DNA of 23,167 nt from a virus. Below are positions 1 to 9,020 of the stretch, piece by piece. The stretch lies in the IMG/VR virus record IMGVR_UViG_3300035698_003947, positions 1 to 23,167 of that record. One strand, given 5' to 3'. Position 1 is the first letter of the stretch. Each line of letters starts with the position of its first letter. The notes beneath the pieces were generated by a model. That model had not been told where the DNA came from. It was given only the letters and a program-made list of their open reading frames with translations, and did no database searches. The translations under genes and the position numbers were made by a program.

Positions 1-1723
1 CTAAAGCTAGACTATCTTGTACTCCACTATCTAATTTAAGAACATCAATAGAACCTGTTTTAATATCTGCTTGAATATCTTGTCCTGTTAATGTTAGGTC
101 AATTTCTGCTGTGTCTGTAACTGTAACATCTCCTGAGTTAGCTCCTGATGTGTTTCCTATAACTACCTTTTCTGCATCTGTTACATAATTCTTATCTGTT
201 GCTTCTGTAAAGTTTGTATTTGTAAATGTAGGGGCTGCTCCTGATACAACACTTTGGTCTATGTATGTATGGTCTGAACCATTACTTATTCTATGTGCAT
301 TATTAAGAACAACATCAGAGTGGTTTTTACCATCTGAACCTCTATGTGTATTATTTAAAACTACATCACTATGTGATTTACCATCTGCTGAAACATGACT
401 ATATCCTGCATCATAATTACTCTTTAATGTTGAATCTAATCCTACTGTAATAAAATTACCTCCATCTGTATAGTCAAGTGTTGAATCAACTCTTAGTACT
501 CCATCACTTGAAGCTGCACCCATAAAGCCTGGTACTGCTGCAACATCAACTCCTACTTTAGCGTCTGTATCAGGAATAACTGTATCGTCTACATATTTCT
601 TTGTTGCTGCTTCTTGGTCGGCTGTAGGGTCAAGTAAGTTTATAATCTTCTTACTTTGCATATCAATTTCATCTGCAATAATAAGTTGTGTTTCTGTTCC
701 ATCTACTTCCCACTTAGAAGTTATCTTAGCTGTATTGGCTGTAACTGCTGATATATTAATTCCACTATCTTGTATTAGTTTTCCTGTTGTTGTATTAAAG
801 GTAGCGATATTATCGTCTACTGCAACTGCTGGTCCTACTACATCACCACCACTAGCTGCAACTGTTTCCCATGTTGCATTAGTTCCATCAGTTTTTAAAT
901 ATTTACCATTATTACCTGTTTGGCTAGGACTTAAATCATCTACAGAAGTTGGTACTGTTACATCGCTTCCTTTGTCTGTGTTAGTTACTACAAGTTTATT
1001 TTCACTAGCTCCTGTACCTTCTGCTACTGATATTCCTGTACCTGCTATAACTTTAGCTGCTAGATAGCCACCTGTTGGGTCTCCACTATCATATTTAACT
1101 GTAAAGGCATTTGCAACTGAAGTAGCAGTCAATGGACTAGAGTCTGTTCCAGCTCCCACAATCGTAACTCCATCTACCTTTATTGTTTTATTTATTAAAA
1201 ATTGACTTCTTTGGTCTAAAATAGAAATTGCTGTATCAAGGTTTTCTTGAGTTGAATATTTATCCAATCCCTCAATTTGTTCGGCTTCTATTTTTAAATC
1301 TTTCTTTTTGCCTTTGTTTATTTTCTTTACTATGTCTTTTCTGTCGTCTGGTGATCCGTCTGCTCCGTCAGTTCCATCTTTACCATCTGATCCATCAAAT
1401 CCATCTCTAACCTCAATTTTCTTAATTTCATCTAAAGCATTGAGAGCCATTTTAAGCATATCTTTAGTTTTTTGTTCTAAATCACCCACTATAGCCTTAT
1501 TTTCGCTTGTAATGTTAGTTTTAAGCCTTGTATGCTCTGTTTTAAGGTAGGTTAGAGCCTCTTTCAGCGTGTTTTGTGTTTCTTGTGATACATTTTTGGT
1601 TTTATCTACAGCTTCCTTAACTATTCCTACAACTAACTTAACAAAAGCCCTCATATCATTAGCTACAAGGCTTTTTGTTTGTACTTCTTCTATTTTCTTC
1701 TTTAAGATTTCTAATTTGTCCAT
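1..1723 (-). CDS. Tail fibre protein, C-terminus cut by window edge
   Basis: I translated this frame by hand. It is open from the ATG at 1723 to the left edge (574 complete codons) with no stop. Residues 1-105 are charged and helical, likely a coiled-coil stalk or virion-attachment region. Six collagen-like G-x-y triplets follow at about 108-124 (GFD GSD GKD GTD GAD GSP). The remainder is Thr/Ser/Asp/Gly-rich, as in beta-structured fibre shafts. It includes the fibre motif DPTADQEAATKKYVDD at about 365-380 and a 17-residue tandem repeat from about 446. It probably forms a trimeric host-recognition fibre. It starts 30 nt after the stop of the previous gene with no Shine-Dalgarno. The C-terminal tip, which would hold the receptor-binding or chaperone domain, lies outside the window. 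Confidence 0.85.
   Translation of the reverse strand, partial: MDKLEILKKKIEEVQTKSLVANDMRAFVKLVVGIVKEAVDKTKNVSQETQNTLKEALTYLKTEHTRLKTNITSENKAIVGDLEQKTKDMLKMALNALDEIKKIEVRDGFDGSDGKDGTDGADGSPDDRKDIVKKINKGKKKDLKIEAEQIEGLDKYSTQENLDTAISILDQRSQFLINKTIKVDGVTIVGAGTDSSPLTATSVANAFTVKYDSGDPTGGYLAAKVIAGTGISVAEGTGASENKLVVTNTDKGSDVTVPTSVDDLSPSQTGNNGKYLKTDGTNATWETVAASGGDVVGPAVAVDDNIATFNTTTGKLIQDSGINISAVTANTAKITSKWEVDGTETQLIIADEIDMQSKKIINLLDPTADQEAATKKYVDDTVIPDTDAKVGVDVAAVPGFMGAASSDGVLRVDSTLDYTDGGNFITVGLDSTLKSNYDAGYSHVSADGKSHSDVVLNNTHRGSDGKNHSDVVLNNAHRISNGSDHTYIDQSVVSGAAPTFTNTNFTEATDKNYVTDAEKVVIGNTSGANSGDVTVTDTAEIDLTLTGQDIQADIKTGSIDVLKLDSGVQDSLAL
235..388 (-). repeat. 17-residue tandem repeat in the tail fibre
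   Basis: Three in-frame 51-nt units begin at 388, 337 and 286. The first two read ADGKSHSDVVLNNTHRG and SDGKNHSDVVLNNAHRI. The third diverges after S-N-G-S-D-H-T-Y-I-D. The DNA of the first two differs mostly at silent positions, so this is a protein-level repeat of some age rather than a recent duplication. It probably forms successive turns of the fibre shaft. Confidence 0.75.
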
Positions 1724-1753
1724 GTGGATAAGTTTGTTGATATTTTTGTTAAT

Positions 1754-3388
1754 TTATTTTTTGTTTGCTTTCTTTTTTTTCTTTGATATACTTTTAGATA
1801 TGGAATTACTTTGGTTAGCTTGTATAGCTGTTGTATCTTGGTTTGAATGACCAATCTTTTTAGCTTGTGGCTCTATGGTTGATTTACCCCTAGCCTTAAT
1901 AGGTACTAAGTTTTGAGATGTGGTACTCTTACCCTCTGGTAATGCTTTAAATCCTTGTGGATTTACTTGCCTATTTATAGTTTCTGCTGTTGTAGTTGTT
2001 TTTGGTGTTACTTTTACTTTAGGTTCACTACCTTTCGAAAGAAACTCTGCTATCTTTGATTGAATTACTTTACTTCCAAAGAATTTCTTTATTAAGAGTC
2101 CTGCTACTGCGGTTGGACTACCACCTCCTAAGATTATATAATCAGTTAGATTAATTCCGTTTAATCCAGTTTTACCAATTATTTGGTCTCCTAGTTTATC
2201 AATAACAAATCTTGACTTTCTTATTTGCGTATTAATTTCTGGTAGGTTTTCAAATCCTAATTCTTTAGCGATATTATCTTGCCATTTAGTTAAAGCCTTA
2301 TCAACATTTGTTGCTTGTTCAACTTTAGCTCCATCTATTAATTTATTAAATCCAAGTTTAACATTTCTTTCATACAGTTTCTTTAGTCTATTAATTTCAG
2401 CCATAGTCAATCCTTGTTTCTCAAACTTTCCAGCTAATTCTAGTACTTCATTATAATAAGAAGGTCTAACATTTTCAGAAGATACACTTCTTGCTCTTTC
2501 AAGTAATCCAGTTATTGTATCTTTAATAGAACCATCTTTAAATAATCCTGGTAATTTAACTAGGGTAGCTTCTTTTCGAGCTAATGTTTCCGCAAATTTA
2601 GTAGCTTCTGTATTTATAATTTTATCTGGTGAACCAAAGTTTCCACTTTCTGAAAGATATTTACCATGTGATTGTTTGAATGATTTTTCAAACTTAGTTG
2701 CGTCTGTTGGTTTCAGCCTAGCAACTTTATTCATAATAGCTTCTGGTGCTTTTGCTGTAGATGCCCCAATCTTAGTTGAAATTTCATCTAATACAGGAGC
2801 TGTTTTTGTTGCAAAATCTTTAACTCCAGTTTGTAGTTTATTTGTTACATTTTTTGTAAAGTTTACTGCGTCTTTAGCTAGAACAACATCACCACCTAGT
2901 CTAACTATATTTGCAACCGCATCAACACTATCTTGAAAGTTTTGGTCTGTATCATATAATTGAGTAGCATTTTGTAGTGCTTTGCTTTCTCCAATAACAT
3001 CTCCTAGTTGTTTAATAGGTGAACTTTCTGATGTAGCTAACCAGTTTATACCACTACCAATAGCTCCAAATACTTGTTTAACACCTGGTACTTGTTCTAT
3101 TGTTTTTTCTATAACGTTTGAAGCTAACCCAGCACCTTGACCAAATGTTTGAACTCCTTTTTGAAGTGGAGTTGTATCTTCCCTTTGTTTTATTTCTCCA
3201 ACTCTTTCAACTCTAGTATTTAAATCTTGTTTCAATCCTTGTAAAAATGTTGGTTCTTTTACTTCTTCTACTCTACTTGGTTGTACTCCTAAGCGAAAAT
3301 TAGCAAGAGCAGTCTGAACTTCTTGTTTAGTCTTTCCATTATCTACTCCGAATTTTATTATTTCTTGTTCCTGTTGATTAAATGCCAT
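1754..3388 (-). CDS. Large virion protein, probable ejection/internal protein
   Basis: A 544-residue protein with no clear enzyme motif. The N-terminus is Gln/Glu-rich and helical. Residues ~75-125 are Gly/Ala-rich and mildly hydrophobic. A long helical middle follows, then a second Gly/Ile-rich segment near 415-440. The C-terminus ends in a very basic tail (SISKKKKKANKK). It lies between another large helical Gly/Ala-rich protein and the tail fibre, where podoviruses encode internal or ejection proteins delivered with the DNA. The ATG is 5 nt after the upstream stop and has no ribosome binding site. The role is inferred from position, size and composition only. A minor structural or polyvalent protein is an alternative. 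Confidence 0.6.
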   Translation of the reverse strand: MAFNQQEQEIIKFGVDNGKTKQEVQTALANFRLGVQPSRVEEVKEPTFLQGLKQDLNTRVERVGEIKQREDTTPLQKGVQTFGQGAGLASNVIEKTIEQVPGVKQVFGAIGSGINWLATSESSPIKQLGDVIGESKALQNATQLYDTDQNFQDSVDAVANIVRLGGDVVLAKDAVNFTKNVTNKLQTGVKDFATKTAPVLDEISTKIGASTAKAPEAIMNKVARLKPTDATKFEKSFKQSHGKYLSESGNFGSPDKIINTEATKFAETLARKEATLVKLPGLFKDGSIKDTITGLLERARSVSSENVRPSYYNEVLELAGKFEKQGLTMAEINRLKKLYERNVKLGFNKLIDGAKVEQATNVDKALTKWQDNIAKELGFENLPEINTQIRKSRFVIDKLGDQIIGKTGLNGINLTDYIILGGGSPTAVAGLLIKKFFGSKVIQSKIAEFLSKGSEPKVKVTPKTTTTAETINRQVNPQGFKALPEGKSTTSQNLVPIKARGKSTIEPQAKKIGHSNQDTTAIQANQSNSISKSISKKKKKANKK

Positions 3389-3393
3389 AATAT

Positions 3394-5172
3394 TTATTCA
3401 AAAAAGTTACCAGGAGAAACTTGTAATGCCGACCCATCTGGTGAGAATTGTGCATCTAGTTCTGCCTGTTCATCTGGTAATAGTATCTTTCCAGTTGCTC
3501 TTTCGTATGTAAGTCTTGTTAAATCTTGGATATTTTGTAGTTCAGTTTTAAAGTCTTTTTCTGACATATCATATCCAATAACATTTGACCCTTCTGTACA
3601 TCTGCCATCTTTACCATCACAGATTCTTCTTTGTCCTATAAATGTAGCAGAAGCTGTAAGAGCATCTTGTTCTGCTTTCTGCAAAGCTCCAAATGTAGCT
3701 CCTTGTGCTTTAACATCAATTAAATTCTGTAAGAACTCTTTAGATATAAACTGTTCTGTTTGTCCCACAAGTTTATCTGCACTTCCTGATAGTGAGTCTC
3801 CTAATCCTTGTGCTGATAATCCTAATCCTGTTACTAATCCAGCTCCAGCTCCTACAATAGCTCCTGGGATTGCTCCAACTCCACCTGCTAAAGCTCCTAC
3901 TCCAGCTCCTGCTAAAGCTCCTGCTCCTACTGGTGCTAATACTCTACCTATCCCTTTACCTTTAGTTGGTTTTCTACTTAATGCTGTTGTACCTACAATA
4001 GAATTTATAGCTGAACTTTCTAATACAGAATCTAATAAAATTATTTTATTATCTATCGCTTGTGCTTGTAATAATGCTTGTTCAGATTCTGTTTTTGCAT
4101 CTGATATTTCTTTCTTTTCTTCTTTCAGTTTACTTGCATATTGAGATGGAGTTAAACCATTAAATTCATTTAATAAATCTAATTGTTTCTGAGCTCTTTG
4201 TGTTTCTATCCGTATTTTATTTAATTCTGCTCTAGCTCTAGGGTCTTGAAGTTTAGCTCCTGCCATTTGTATAGCTTCCATTACACTTCTTGCTCCTTTA
4301 ACAACACTTGGGTCTCCTCCAAAACTTGCTACTTTATTTGCAATTCCCTCAATATCTTTTTCTATTTGTTTTTGTTCTGAAAGTCTTTCTTGTTCTCTAT
4401 TTAATGCAAACTGTAAAGCATCACCTCTTTTCTTTTCAGAAGCGGTAAGTCTATCTTTAATAATATTATATTGAAGTTGTTTTGTTACGAACTCTGCTTC
4501 TTTATCTTTATACTTTAAGTCTATAGCCCTATTAACAACAGATTGAGCAGAGTCTATTTTTCCTTGTAATGCTAGTGATTGTGCTTGTAATAAACCAATC
4601 TCTGAAGCTGACTGTTGTCTTAATGCTAATTGTTGTCCAGTTAGTACTCCTTGTCTAGTTACTCCACCTGCTCCTGCTTGTGCTGTTAAATCTGCTTTAG
4701 CTTTTTCAAATTCAGCTATTCTAGTTCCTATTTGTCCTTCTAAACTAGCTTGTTCTTGTGTAAATTGTGGAATACCAGATTGTTGCTCTGCTTGTAATTG
4801 GTCAGCTCCTTGTCCTTCTAGTGGGCTTACTCCTAATCCTTGTAATAACTGGTCTGCTAATTGGTTATCATTTGTTTGTGGTGTATCTTGTAAATCTTGA
4901 AACCTTTGAAAGTCTGTATTAAATTGTGCATTACTTGCTGTTGCACCAGCTACAATACCATCCCCTGTATCTTGCTCAGGAGTTATTCCAGTTAAATCTA
5001 AAGATTCAGTTGGTGTAATATCTGCAACTGGTACATTAGTATTTGTATTCGGAACTAAAGCACTAGCATTTGAAATAGCTTGTGTTTGTTCTGATGTGGT
5101 AGGTTGAAAAGCCTCTGTTAAAGTTTTTTCTGCTTCTATTGGGTTTTTAAATCCTGTATTATTTGTTGCCAT
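3394..5172 (-). CDS. Probable internal/ejection protein with glycine-zipper segment
   Basis: A 592-residue protein. Residues 1-140 are low-complexity, rich in Thr, Asn, Gln and Ala. Residues ~140-380 are strongly helical and rich in Gln, Lys, Glu and Ala, probably coiled coil. Residues ~412-458 are an almost pure Gly/Ala/Val stretch with GxxxG-type spacing, suited to inserting into or crossing a membrane. After it comes NLIDVKAQGATFGALQKAEQ (483-502), a block I associate with phage ejection or tape-measure-like proteins. Two cysteines (518, 525) lie close together in a short Gly-rich loop. No lytic transglycosylase motif is evident. The position after tail genes supports a role in genome delivery through the cell envelope. 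The start is 3 nt after the upstream stop. Confidence 0.65.
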   Translation of the reverse strand: MATNNTGFKNPIEAEKTLTEAFQPTTSEQTQAISNASALVPNTNTNVPVADITPTESLDLTGITPEQDTGDGIVAGATASNAQFNTDFQRFQDLQDTPQTNDNQLADQLLQGLGVSPLEGQGADQLQAEQQSGIPQFTQEQASLEGQIGTRIAEFEKAKADLTAQAGAGGVTRQGVLTGQQLALRQQSASEIGLLQAQSLALQGKIDSAQSVVNRAIDLKYKDKEAEFVTKQLQYNIIKDRLTASEKKRGDALQFALNREQERLSEQKQIEKDIEGIANKVASFGGDPSVVKGARSVMEAIQMAGAKLQDPRARAELNKIRIETQRAQKQLDLLNEFNGLTPSQYASKLKEEKKEISDAKTESEQALLQAQAIDNKIILLDSVLESSAINSIVGTTALSRKPTKGKGIGRVLAPVGAGALAGAGVGALAGGVGAIPGAIVGAGAGLVTGLGLSAQGLGDSLSGSADKLVGQTEQFISKEFLQNLIDVKAQGATFGALQKAEQDALTASATFIGQRRICDGKDGRCTEGSNVIGYDMSEKDFKTELQNIQDLTRLTYERATGKILLPDEQAELDAQFSPDGSALQVSPGNFFE

Positions 5173-5175
5173 ATA

Positions 5176-5382
5176 TTATTTTAATAATCCTAATAATTGT
5201 AATTTAGTTAATAAATCGGCGATAGAGGCTCTTGCTTCGGTATCCACTGTAGCACCTCCTGTGGGGGCTGTTACAGCCTCCTGTGGGGCATGATATATCT
5301 CTGTACCAAGAATTTCACTGAGTTGATTTACATCACTTTCTATTGTTTGTACTTTTGGTGTTATTGGTTCTTTTTTAGCCAT
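5176..5382 (-). CDS. Small hypothetical virion-operon protein (68 aa)
   Basis: I do not recognise this family. The N-terminus is basic (MAKKEPITPK), a charged helix follows, then an Ala/Thr/Gly-rich linker. The C-terminus (ASIADLLTKLQLLGLLK) is a short amphipathic Leu-rich helix. The ATG lies 2 nt after the stop of the propeller-like gene and 3 nt separate its stop from the next ATG. It is therefore a cotranscribed member of the tail operon. Small proteins here may be minor structural parts or chaperones for the following large protein, but nothing in the sequence decides this. Confidence 0.55.
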   Translation of the reverse strand: MAKKEPITPKVQTIESDVNQLSEILGTEIYHAPQEAVTAPTGGATVDTEARASIADLLTKLQLLGLLK

Positions 5383-5384
5383 AA

Positions 5385-6851
5385 TTATATTAATTGAGAA
5401 TTATCATCTTGTGGTATTCCGTACAAAACGACTCTCTGTACTATTGCACCTCCAACTGAATTTATTAATAAAGAAATATCTTCAAATGTTTTGAAAGCTC
5501 CTGCTGTTGATTTTGCTCTGTATATAAATGTTTGTTTTGCTCCATCTACTGCGTAAGTTTTTGAGTTTGTATCCATTATAACAGCACTGTTTCCATTAAA
5601 GGCACTCATGTTTATTTCTTGCCCTGAAGATAGTGGTCTATCTAATACAACTTTAATAAAGGACAGTTGAAATGGTAGAGCTAAGGGCATATTAGCAGTT
5701 AGAACAGTTACACTACTTCTTGTAGTTCCTGAATTGAAAAGATAAGCGGCTGGTTCAATATCAGTTCCTACAAAAAATGTACCTGCTGAAACTAAAGCTG
5801 TTGCTGTATTTGCACTTGCAGATAAAAACATGGGACTATATAAAATTGGTTTTCCAACTTCTGAACCATAGGCATAGACTTTGTTAGCCAGTGAATTTTG
5901 AAACCAGTATAAAATTCCATTTTTTTCTGTTATTTGACTTGCGGTAGTAGGTAATCTTTCTGGGTCTAAAGGAAATACTAATTTTGGTGGAGTTATTGAA
6001 TTACAAACCCATATACCAGAAGCTCCTAAAATAACTATCTTGCCATCAACATATCTTCCACCTATTAAATAACTATCAGGAATATCATAAGTTACTACTG
6101 GTAAAACATTTGTTGAACTATCTAAATCATAAAATCTTACTTGACAAGTAGTTGTAGCATCTGTTGATTTATTATCATTATCATCATTCATACAAACTAA
6201 ATATCTACCATCAAAAGTTAAATCTCTTGGTATCATTCCAGTCCCTAAAGCATAAACACTATTTGTGTTTCCTGATGTTCCAGTAACATCTGTTATTTTA
6301 CCAATAGAAGCTCCATTGTTTGCTGTATAATACAAATTTGTATCTGAACCAAGTACAAATCTAATTGGTGATGTTGTACCACCTGTACTAGCAGTTGTTA
6401 AAATGTTTGTGTCGTTACCTGAAGCTGGAATTAGAGAATTTGACCTTAGTGAACCAGCTTGTTCATAAATAATTTTTGATTTATAAGTTGTTATTCCATT
6501 ATGTGTAATTCCTGAACCTGTGTTTTGGTCTATTTGGTCTTGGTATTCTAATACTGAATTATCTGACATATCTGTAATATAAAGACACTTCCCTGTAGCT
6601 CCTGTTCTGTCTCCTATTCCTGCTACAAATCCACCACCATTATCAAATGATACTAAATGGTTCATTTGAGTTGTTATTGTTGTGTCGTCTAATTTTACTG
6701 GTGATAGTGGTGGTTGAACATATCCTATTTTTTCAAAAGGGTCAAAACTAGCTGACTGGAAAAGACCACCATAGGGGTAAGTAGCTTGGATTGATAATCC
6801 TTTCATCCAGTCATCTCCTTTTAGTTCTAAAATTTTTATTGGTGTACTCAT
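5385..6851 (-). CDS. Beta-propeller-like tail protein (tail nozzle/tube candidate)
   Basis: A 488-residue, beta-rich protein with repeated short strands and turns typical of beta-propeller blades, such as GKCLYITDMSDNSVLEYQ, GRYLVCMNDDND and GKIVILGASGIWVC. The C-terminal ~150 residues look like a beta-sandwich. The N-terminus (LKGDDWMKGLSIQATYPYGG) is distinctive and could be a docking segment. There is no signal peptide or membrane helix. In podoviruses, proteins of this type between adaptor/fibre and ejection genes form the distal tail tube or nozzle (T7 gp12, P22 gp10), which are propeller-based. That assignment is by position and fold impression. A receptor-binding tail protein is possible. 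It starts 4 nt after the fibre gene stop. Confidence 0.55.
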   Translation of the reverse strand: MSTPIKILELKGDDWMKGLSIQATYPYGGLFQSASFDPFEKIGYVQPPLSPVKLDDTTITTQMNHLVSFDNGGGFVAGIGDRTGATGKCLYITDMSDNSVLEYQDQIDQNTGSGITHNGITTYKSKIIYEQAGSLRSNSLIPASGNDTNILTTASTGGTTSPIRFVLGSDTNLYYTANNGASIGKITDVTGTSGNTNSVYALGTGMIPRDLTFDGRYLVCMNDDNDNKSTDATTTCQVRFYDLDSSTNVLPVVTYDIPDSYLIGGRYVDGKIVILGASGIWVCNSITPPKLVFPLDPERLPTTASQITEKNGILYWFQNSLANKVYAYGSEVGKPILYSPMFLSASANTATALVSAGTFFVGTDIEPAAYLFNSGTTRSSVTVLTANMPLALPFQLSFIKVVLDRPLSSGQEINMSAFNGNSAVIMDTNSKTYAVDGAKQTFIYRAKSTAGAFKTFEDISLLINSVGGAIVQRVVLYGIPQDDNSQLI

Positions 6852-6855
6852 AATT

Positions 6856-8085
6856 TTATTTTTCTACTGCTATATTTGGTTCTGTTACACTGGTTTCTCC
6901 ACTTGAACTTGTGCTTCCACTAGCACCCCATCCGAATAAAATATCTTCTGTGCTCCCTGGCAAATTGGTAGTATTGGTTGCTTCTAATACTCCATTGACA
7001 TAAAACTTGACATTTACTCCAGGGTCAAATTCTATTCTGTAAGTATTTACATCTGTTAAGGTTATTCCTGTTATTTCAGTTTCAGTATGAGCTACACCTC
7101 CAGCACCAGCAGAAGTGTGTCCATATAAAGCACCAGCACCATCTATTGTAAAACAAGCGGCATCTCTGGTTGCGTCATCATAATCTGTAAAAGGTGTGTT
7201 TGTTTCTGCTAACCCCCATCCAAGCTGTTCAGAACCAACAGTTCTAGTTCTTGCACCAAATTCTACTATTACGTTTTTTGTAGTATCAAATTGTAATTCA
7301 GATTCAGCACTTCCAAAACTTGAGAAAATTGCTTTAGTTGTCATTACTGAATTAGTAGCATCACTACTCGGTGTTGATTGAAACGCCCCATACAACATAT
7401 ATGGCACAGCATTTACAACTGTCCAAAAATTACCTGTAGGAACATCAGTAGAAAATATAAATGGTATTGTAAAATTCCAATATGTTTTAGTTGAAGTGGC
7501 AGAGCCTACACCCATAATTAAACTTTGGTCTATTTCTGCTGGTGCTGAACTTGCCCAGTCTGTACCATCGGAAGTTAGAACGTTGCCTGAAGCCCCTGGG
7601 GCAACCGTAGAGACGTTAGAAGTTCCTTCTCCTATCATTACTCCATTTTCTGTTATTGTTGCTAATCCTGTACCTCCTTGTGCAACTGTTACTACATCAT
7701 TATCTGTAAGAATTGTTGCACTTGCGTCTGGTAAAGTGTAGGTTTTTTCTGTTGAAGTTGCTCCTGTAAGTTTACTGAATCCGTTACCAGTACCACCATT
7801 TGCACTTGTTAGTATTCCAGTTACTCCAGTTGTCAAAGGAAGTCCTGTGCAGTTTGTTAAAACACCTGCACTTGGTGTTCCTAGAGCTGGGATTGTTAGA
7901 ATTGGAGCTGTTAAAGTTTTATTGGTTAAAGTTTTAGTGGTTGCTGAAAGATAATCATCAAAAGTGTCTGCTGTGAACTTTTTAGCTCGGTTTGAATCTG
8001 TAATATCTCCACCAACAAGTAAATCACCACTTGCGATTGTAAGTGTTTCTAATCCACCTATTGTTTTGTCTGAAGTATACGCCAT
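6856..8085 (-). CDS. Tail fibre/appendage protein with C-terminal lectin-like domain
   Basis: A 409-residue protein. The N-terminal ~50 residues look like an attachment domain (DLLVGGDITDSNRAKKFT). Residues ~50-180 hold shaft repeats typical of phage fibres: LTNKTLTAPIL, ALGTPSAGVLTNCTGLPL, ANGGTGNG and AQGGTGLATITENG. Residues ~195-409 form a beta-rich module with the pattern of a concanavalin/LamG-type jelly roll, including NTYRIEFDPGVNVKFYVNGVLEATN. Such modules often bind glycans, so this is a candidate receptor-binding protein. It is encoded in the middle of the tail operon, 1 nt after a 63-aa gene, and is separate from the terminal fibre at 1-1723. The phage may therefore carry two fibre types. 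Confidence 0.75.
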   Translation of the reverse strand: MAYTSDKTIGGLETLTIASGDLLVGGDITDSNRAKKFTADTFDDYLSATTKTLTNKTLTAPILTIPALGTPSAGVLTNCTGLPLTTGVTGILTSANGGTGNGFSKLTGATSTEKTYTLPDASATILTDNDVVTVAQGGTGLATITENGVMIGEGTSNVSTVAPGASGNVLTSDGTDWASSAPAEIDQSLIMGVGSATSTKTYWNFTIPFIFSTDVPTGNFWTVVNAVPYMLYGAFQSTPSSDATNSVMTTKAIFSSFGSAESELQFDTTKNVIVEFGARTRTVGSEQLGWGLAETNTPFTDYDDATRDAACFTIDGAGALYGHTSAGAGGVAHTETEITGITLTDVNTYRIEFDPGVNVKFYVNGVLEATNTTNLPGSTEDILFGWGASGSTSSSGETSVTEPNIAVEK

Positions 8086-8086
8086 A

Positions 8087-8278
8087 TTATGATTTTGAAC
8101 TGTATGACCAGTCCGATGTATTATTTTCTAATAATAATCTATTGTCTGTGTCTACTAAAAGGAAAAAAGTAGAATCTATAAGCAATCTGTTTAGTCCTGA
8201 AATATCTGGTAGAGTACCAGTTGAAGAGTTCTTTGTAGGTGCTGTATATATACTTGTGTTTTTACTTGGGTATGCCAT
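8087..8278 (-). CDS. Small tail-operon protein (63 aa)
   Basis: A short beta-prone protein with no enzyme motif. It is rich in Ser, Thr and Asn (MAYPSKNTSIYTAPTKNSST) and ends in SDWSYSSKS. Its first residues (MAYPSKNT) loosely resemble those of the next protein (MAYTSDKT), which could reflect a shared docking element or chance. The start is 1 nt after the adaptor gene stop and 1 nt separates its stop from the fibre gene ATG. Tight coupling between structural genes suggests a minor virion protein. The function is unknown. Confidence 0.55.
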   Translation of the reverse strand: MAYPSKNTSIYTAPTKNSSTGTLPDISGLNRLLIDSTFFLLVDTDNRLLLENNTSDWSYSSKS

Positions 8279-8279
8279 G

Positions 8280-9020
8280 TTATCGTGAGCTTCTATGTTT
8301 GGTTACAATTTGATTAGGAACATCGTCATTACGATTATTCCAATCCTGTTCTAATAATTCTAATCTCTGGTTGAATATATTTGTGTAAGTTATTGCTAGG
8401 TCTGTGTTTATCGGCATTAAATAAGAAGAAGAAGCGTCATAGGCTAGTAAATCATGGTAGGTGTTGGGGATTCCAGGTTGTGTTGTAGTTGAAGCAGTTG
8501 TAAAATCTACTCCTGACCTTTGGAATGTTACTTCTAGTCCACTGATTAATGTTACACTCGCTGTATTTGGAATAGGACTTAATCTTATACTGTTTCCTAT
8601 AAGTTTATAGTAAATAGGACTTCCTTGATAACCTTCTGCTGGGTGTGTTTCTTGCCAAGTAGCTGGAAGTGGTATTATCTTGAAATATAAGCCATCTGTA
8701 CCTAATATACGAACATCATTTATCTTCCATAGAGTTGAAGCATCCCCTCCTGAAGTTGAAGCTGGTAAAGTATAATCTCTTTGCCCTGTTACTAGGTCTA
8801 TGGTAGCTATTGGGAAGTCTGTGTAGTTTGTATCGTCCCATTTCCAATGTTTATCTACTCTTAAAAGAGCAGTTGCTACCTTTTTATAGGCTTGATTAAG
8901 GTAAGATGTCATTTGCTTGAATAAGGTGGCATCATTTGTAATACCACCATCACCTAATTTACACAGGCTCTCTGTAAATTGTACTATTCCATCTTTATTT
9001 GTTGTGTCTGAGAATTTCAT
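8280..9020 (-). CDS. Head-tail adaptor/connector protein
   Basis: A 246-residue protein. Residues ~30-90 are mainly helical, with a bundle (FKQMTSYLNQAYKKVATALL) followed by WKWDDTNYTDFPIATIDLV and a short beta stretch ending RDYTLPA. The middle is beta-rich (KINDVRILGTDGLYFKIIPL). The C-terminus is again helical (NIFNQRLELLEQDW). This helix-beta-helix pattern, with conserved-looking NDVRIL and LPLPATW-like segments, is common to podovirus adaptor or tail-tube A proteins that join the portal ring to the tail (T7 gp11 and P22 gp4 play this role). Position between capsid and tail genes agrees. The ATG directly abuts the upstream TAG with no spacer. I am fairly sure it is a connector-class protein and less sure which one. 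Confidence 0.6.
   Translation of the reverse strand: MKFSDTTNKDGIVQFTESLCKLGDGGITNDATLFKQMTSYLNQAYKKVATALLRVDKHWKWDDTNYTDFPIATIDLVTGQRDYTLPASTSGGDASTLWKINDVRILGTDGLYFKIIPLPATWQETHPAEGYQGSPIYYKLIGNSIRLSPIPNTASVTLISGLEVTFQRSGVDFTTASTTTQPGIPNTYHDLLAYDASSSYLMPINTDLAITYTNIFNQRLELLEQDWNNRNDDVPNQIVTKHRSSR

Noticed and set aside
735-1067. Plus-strand ORF (110 codons) opposite the tail fibre
   Set aside because: Antisense shadow of an open, motif-bearing minus-strand fibre frame; composition is mirrored Thr/Val codons.
3323-4144. Long plus-strand ORF (273 codons) opposite the internal virion protein
   Set aside because: It lies antisense to a well-supported gene and is Ala/Pro/Ser-rich because it mirrors that gene's Gly/Ala codons. 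No motifs and no plausible promoter.
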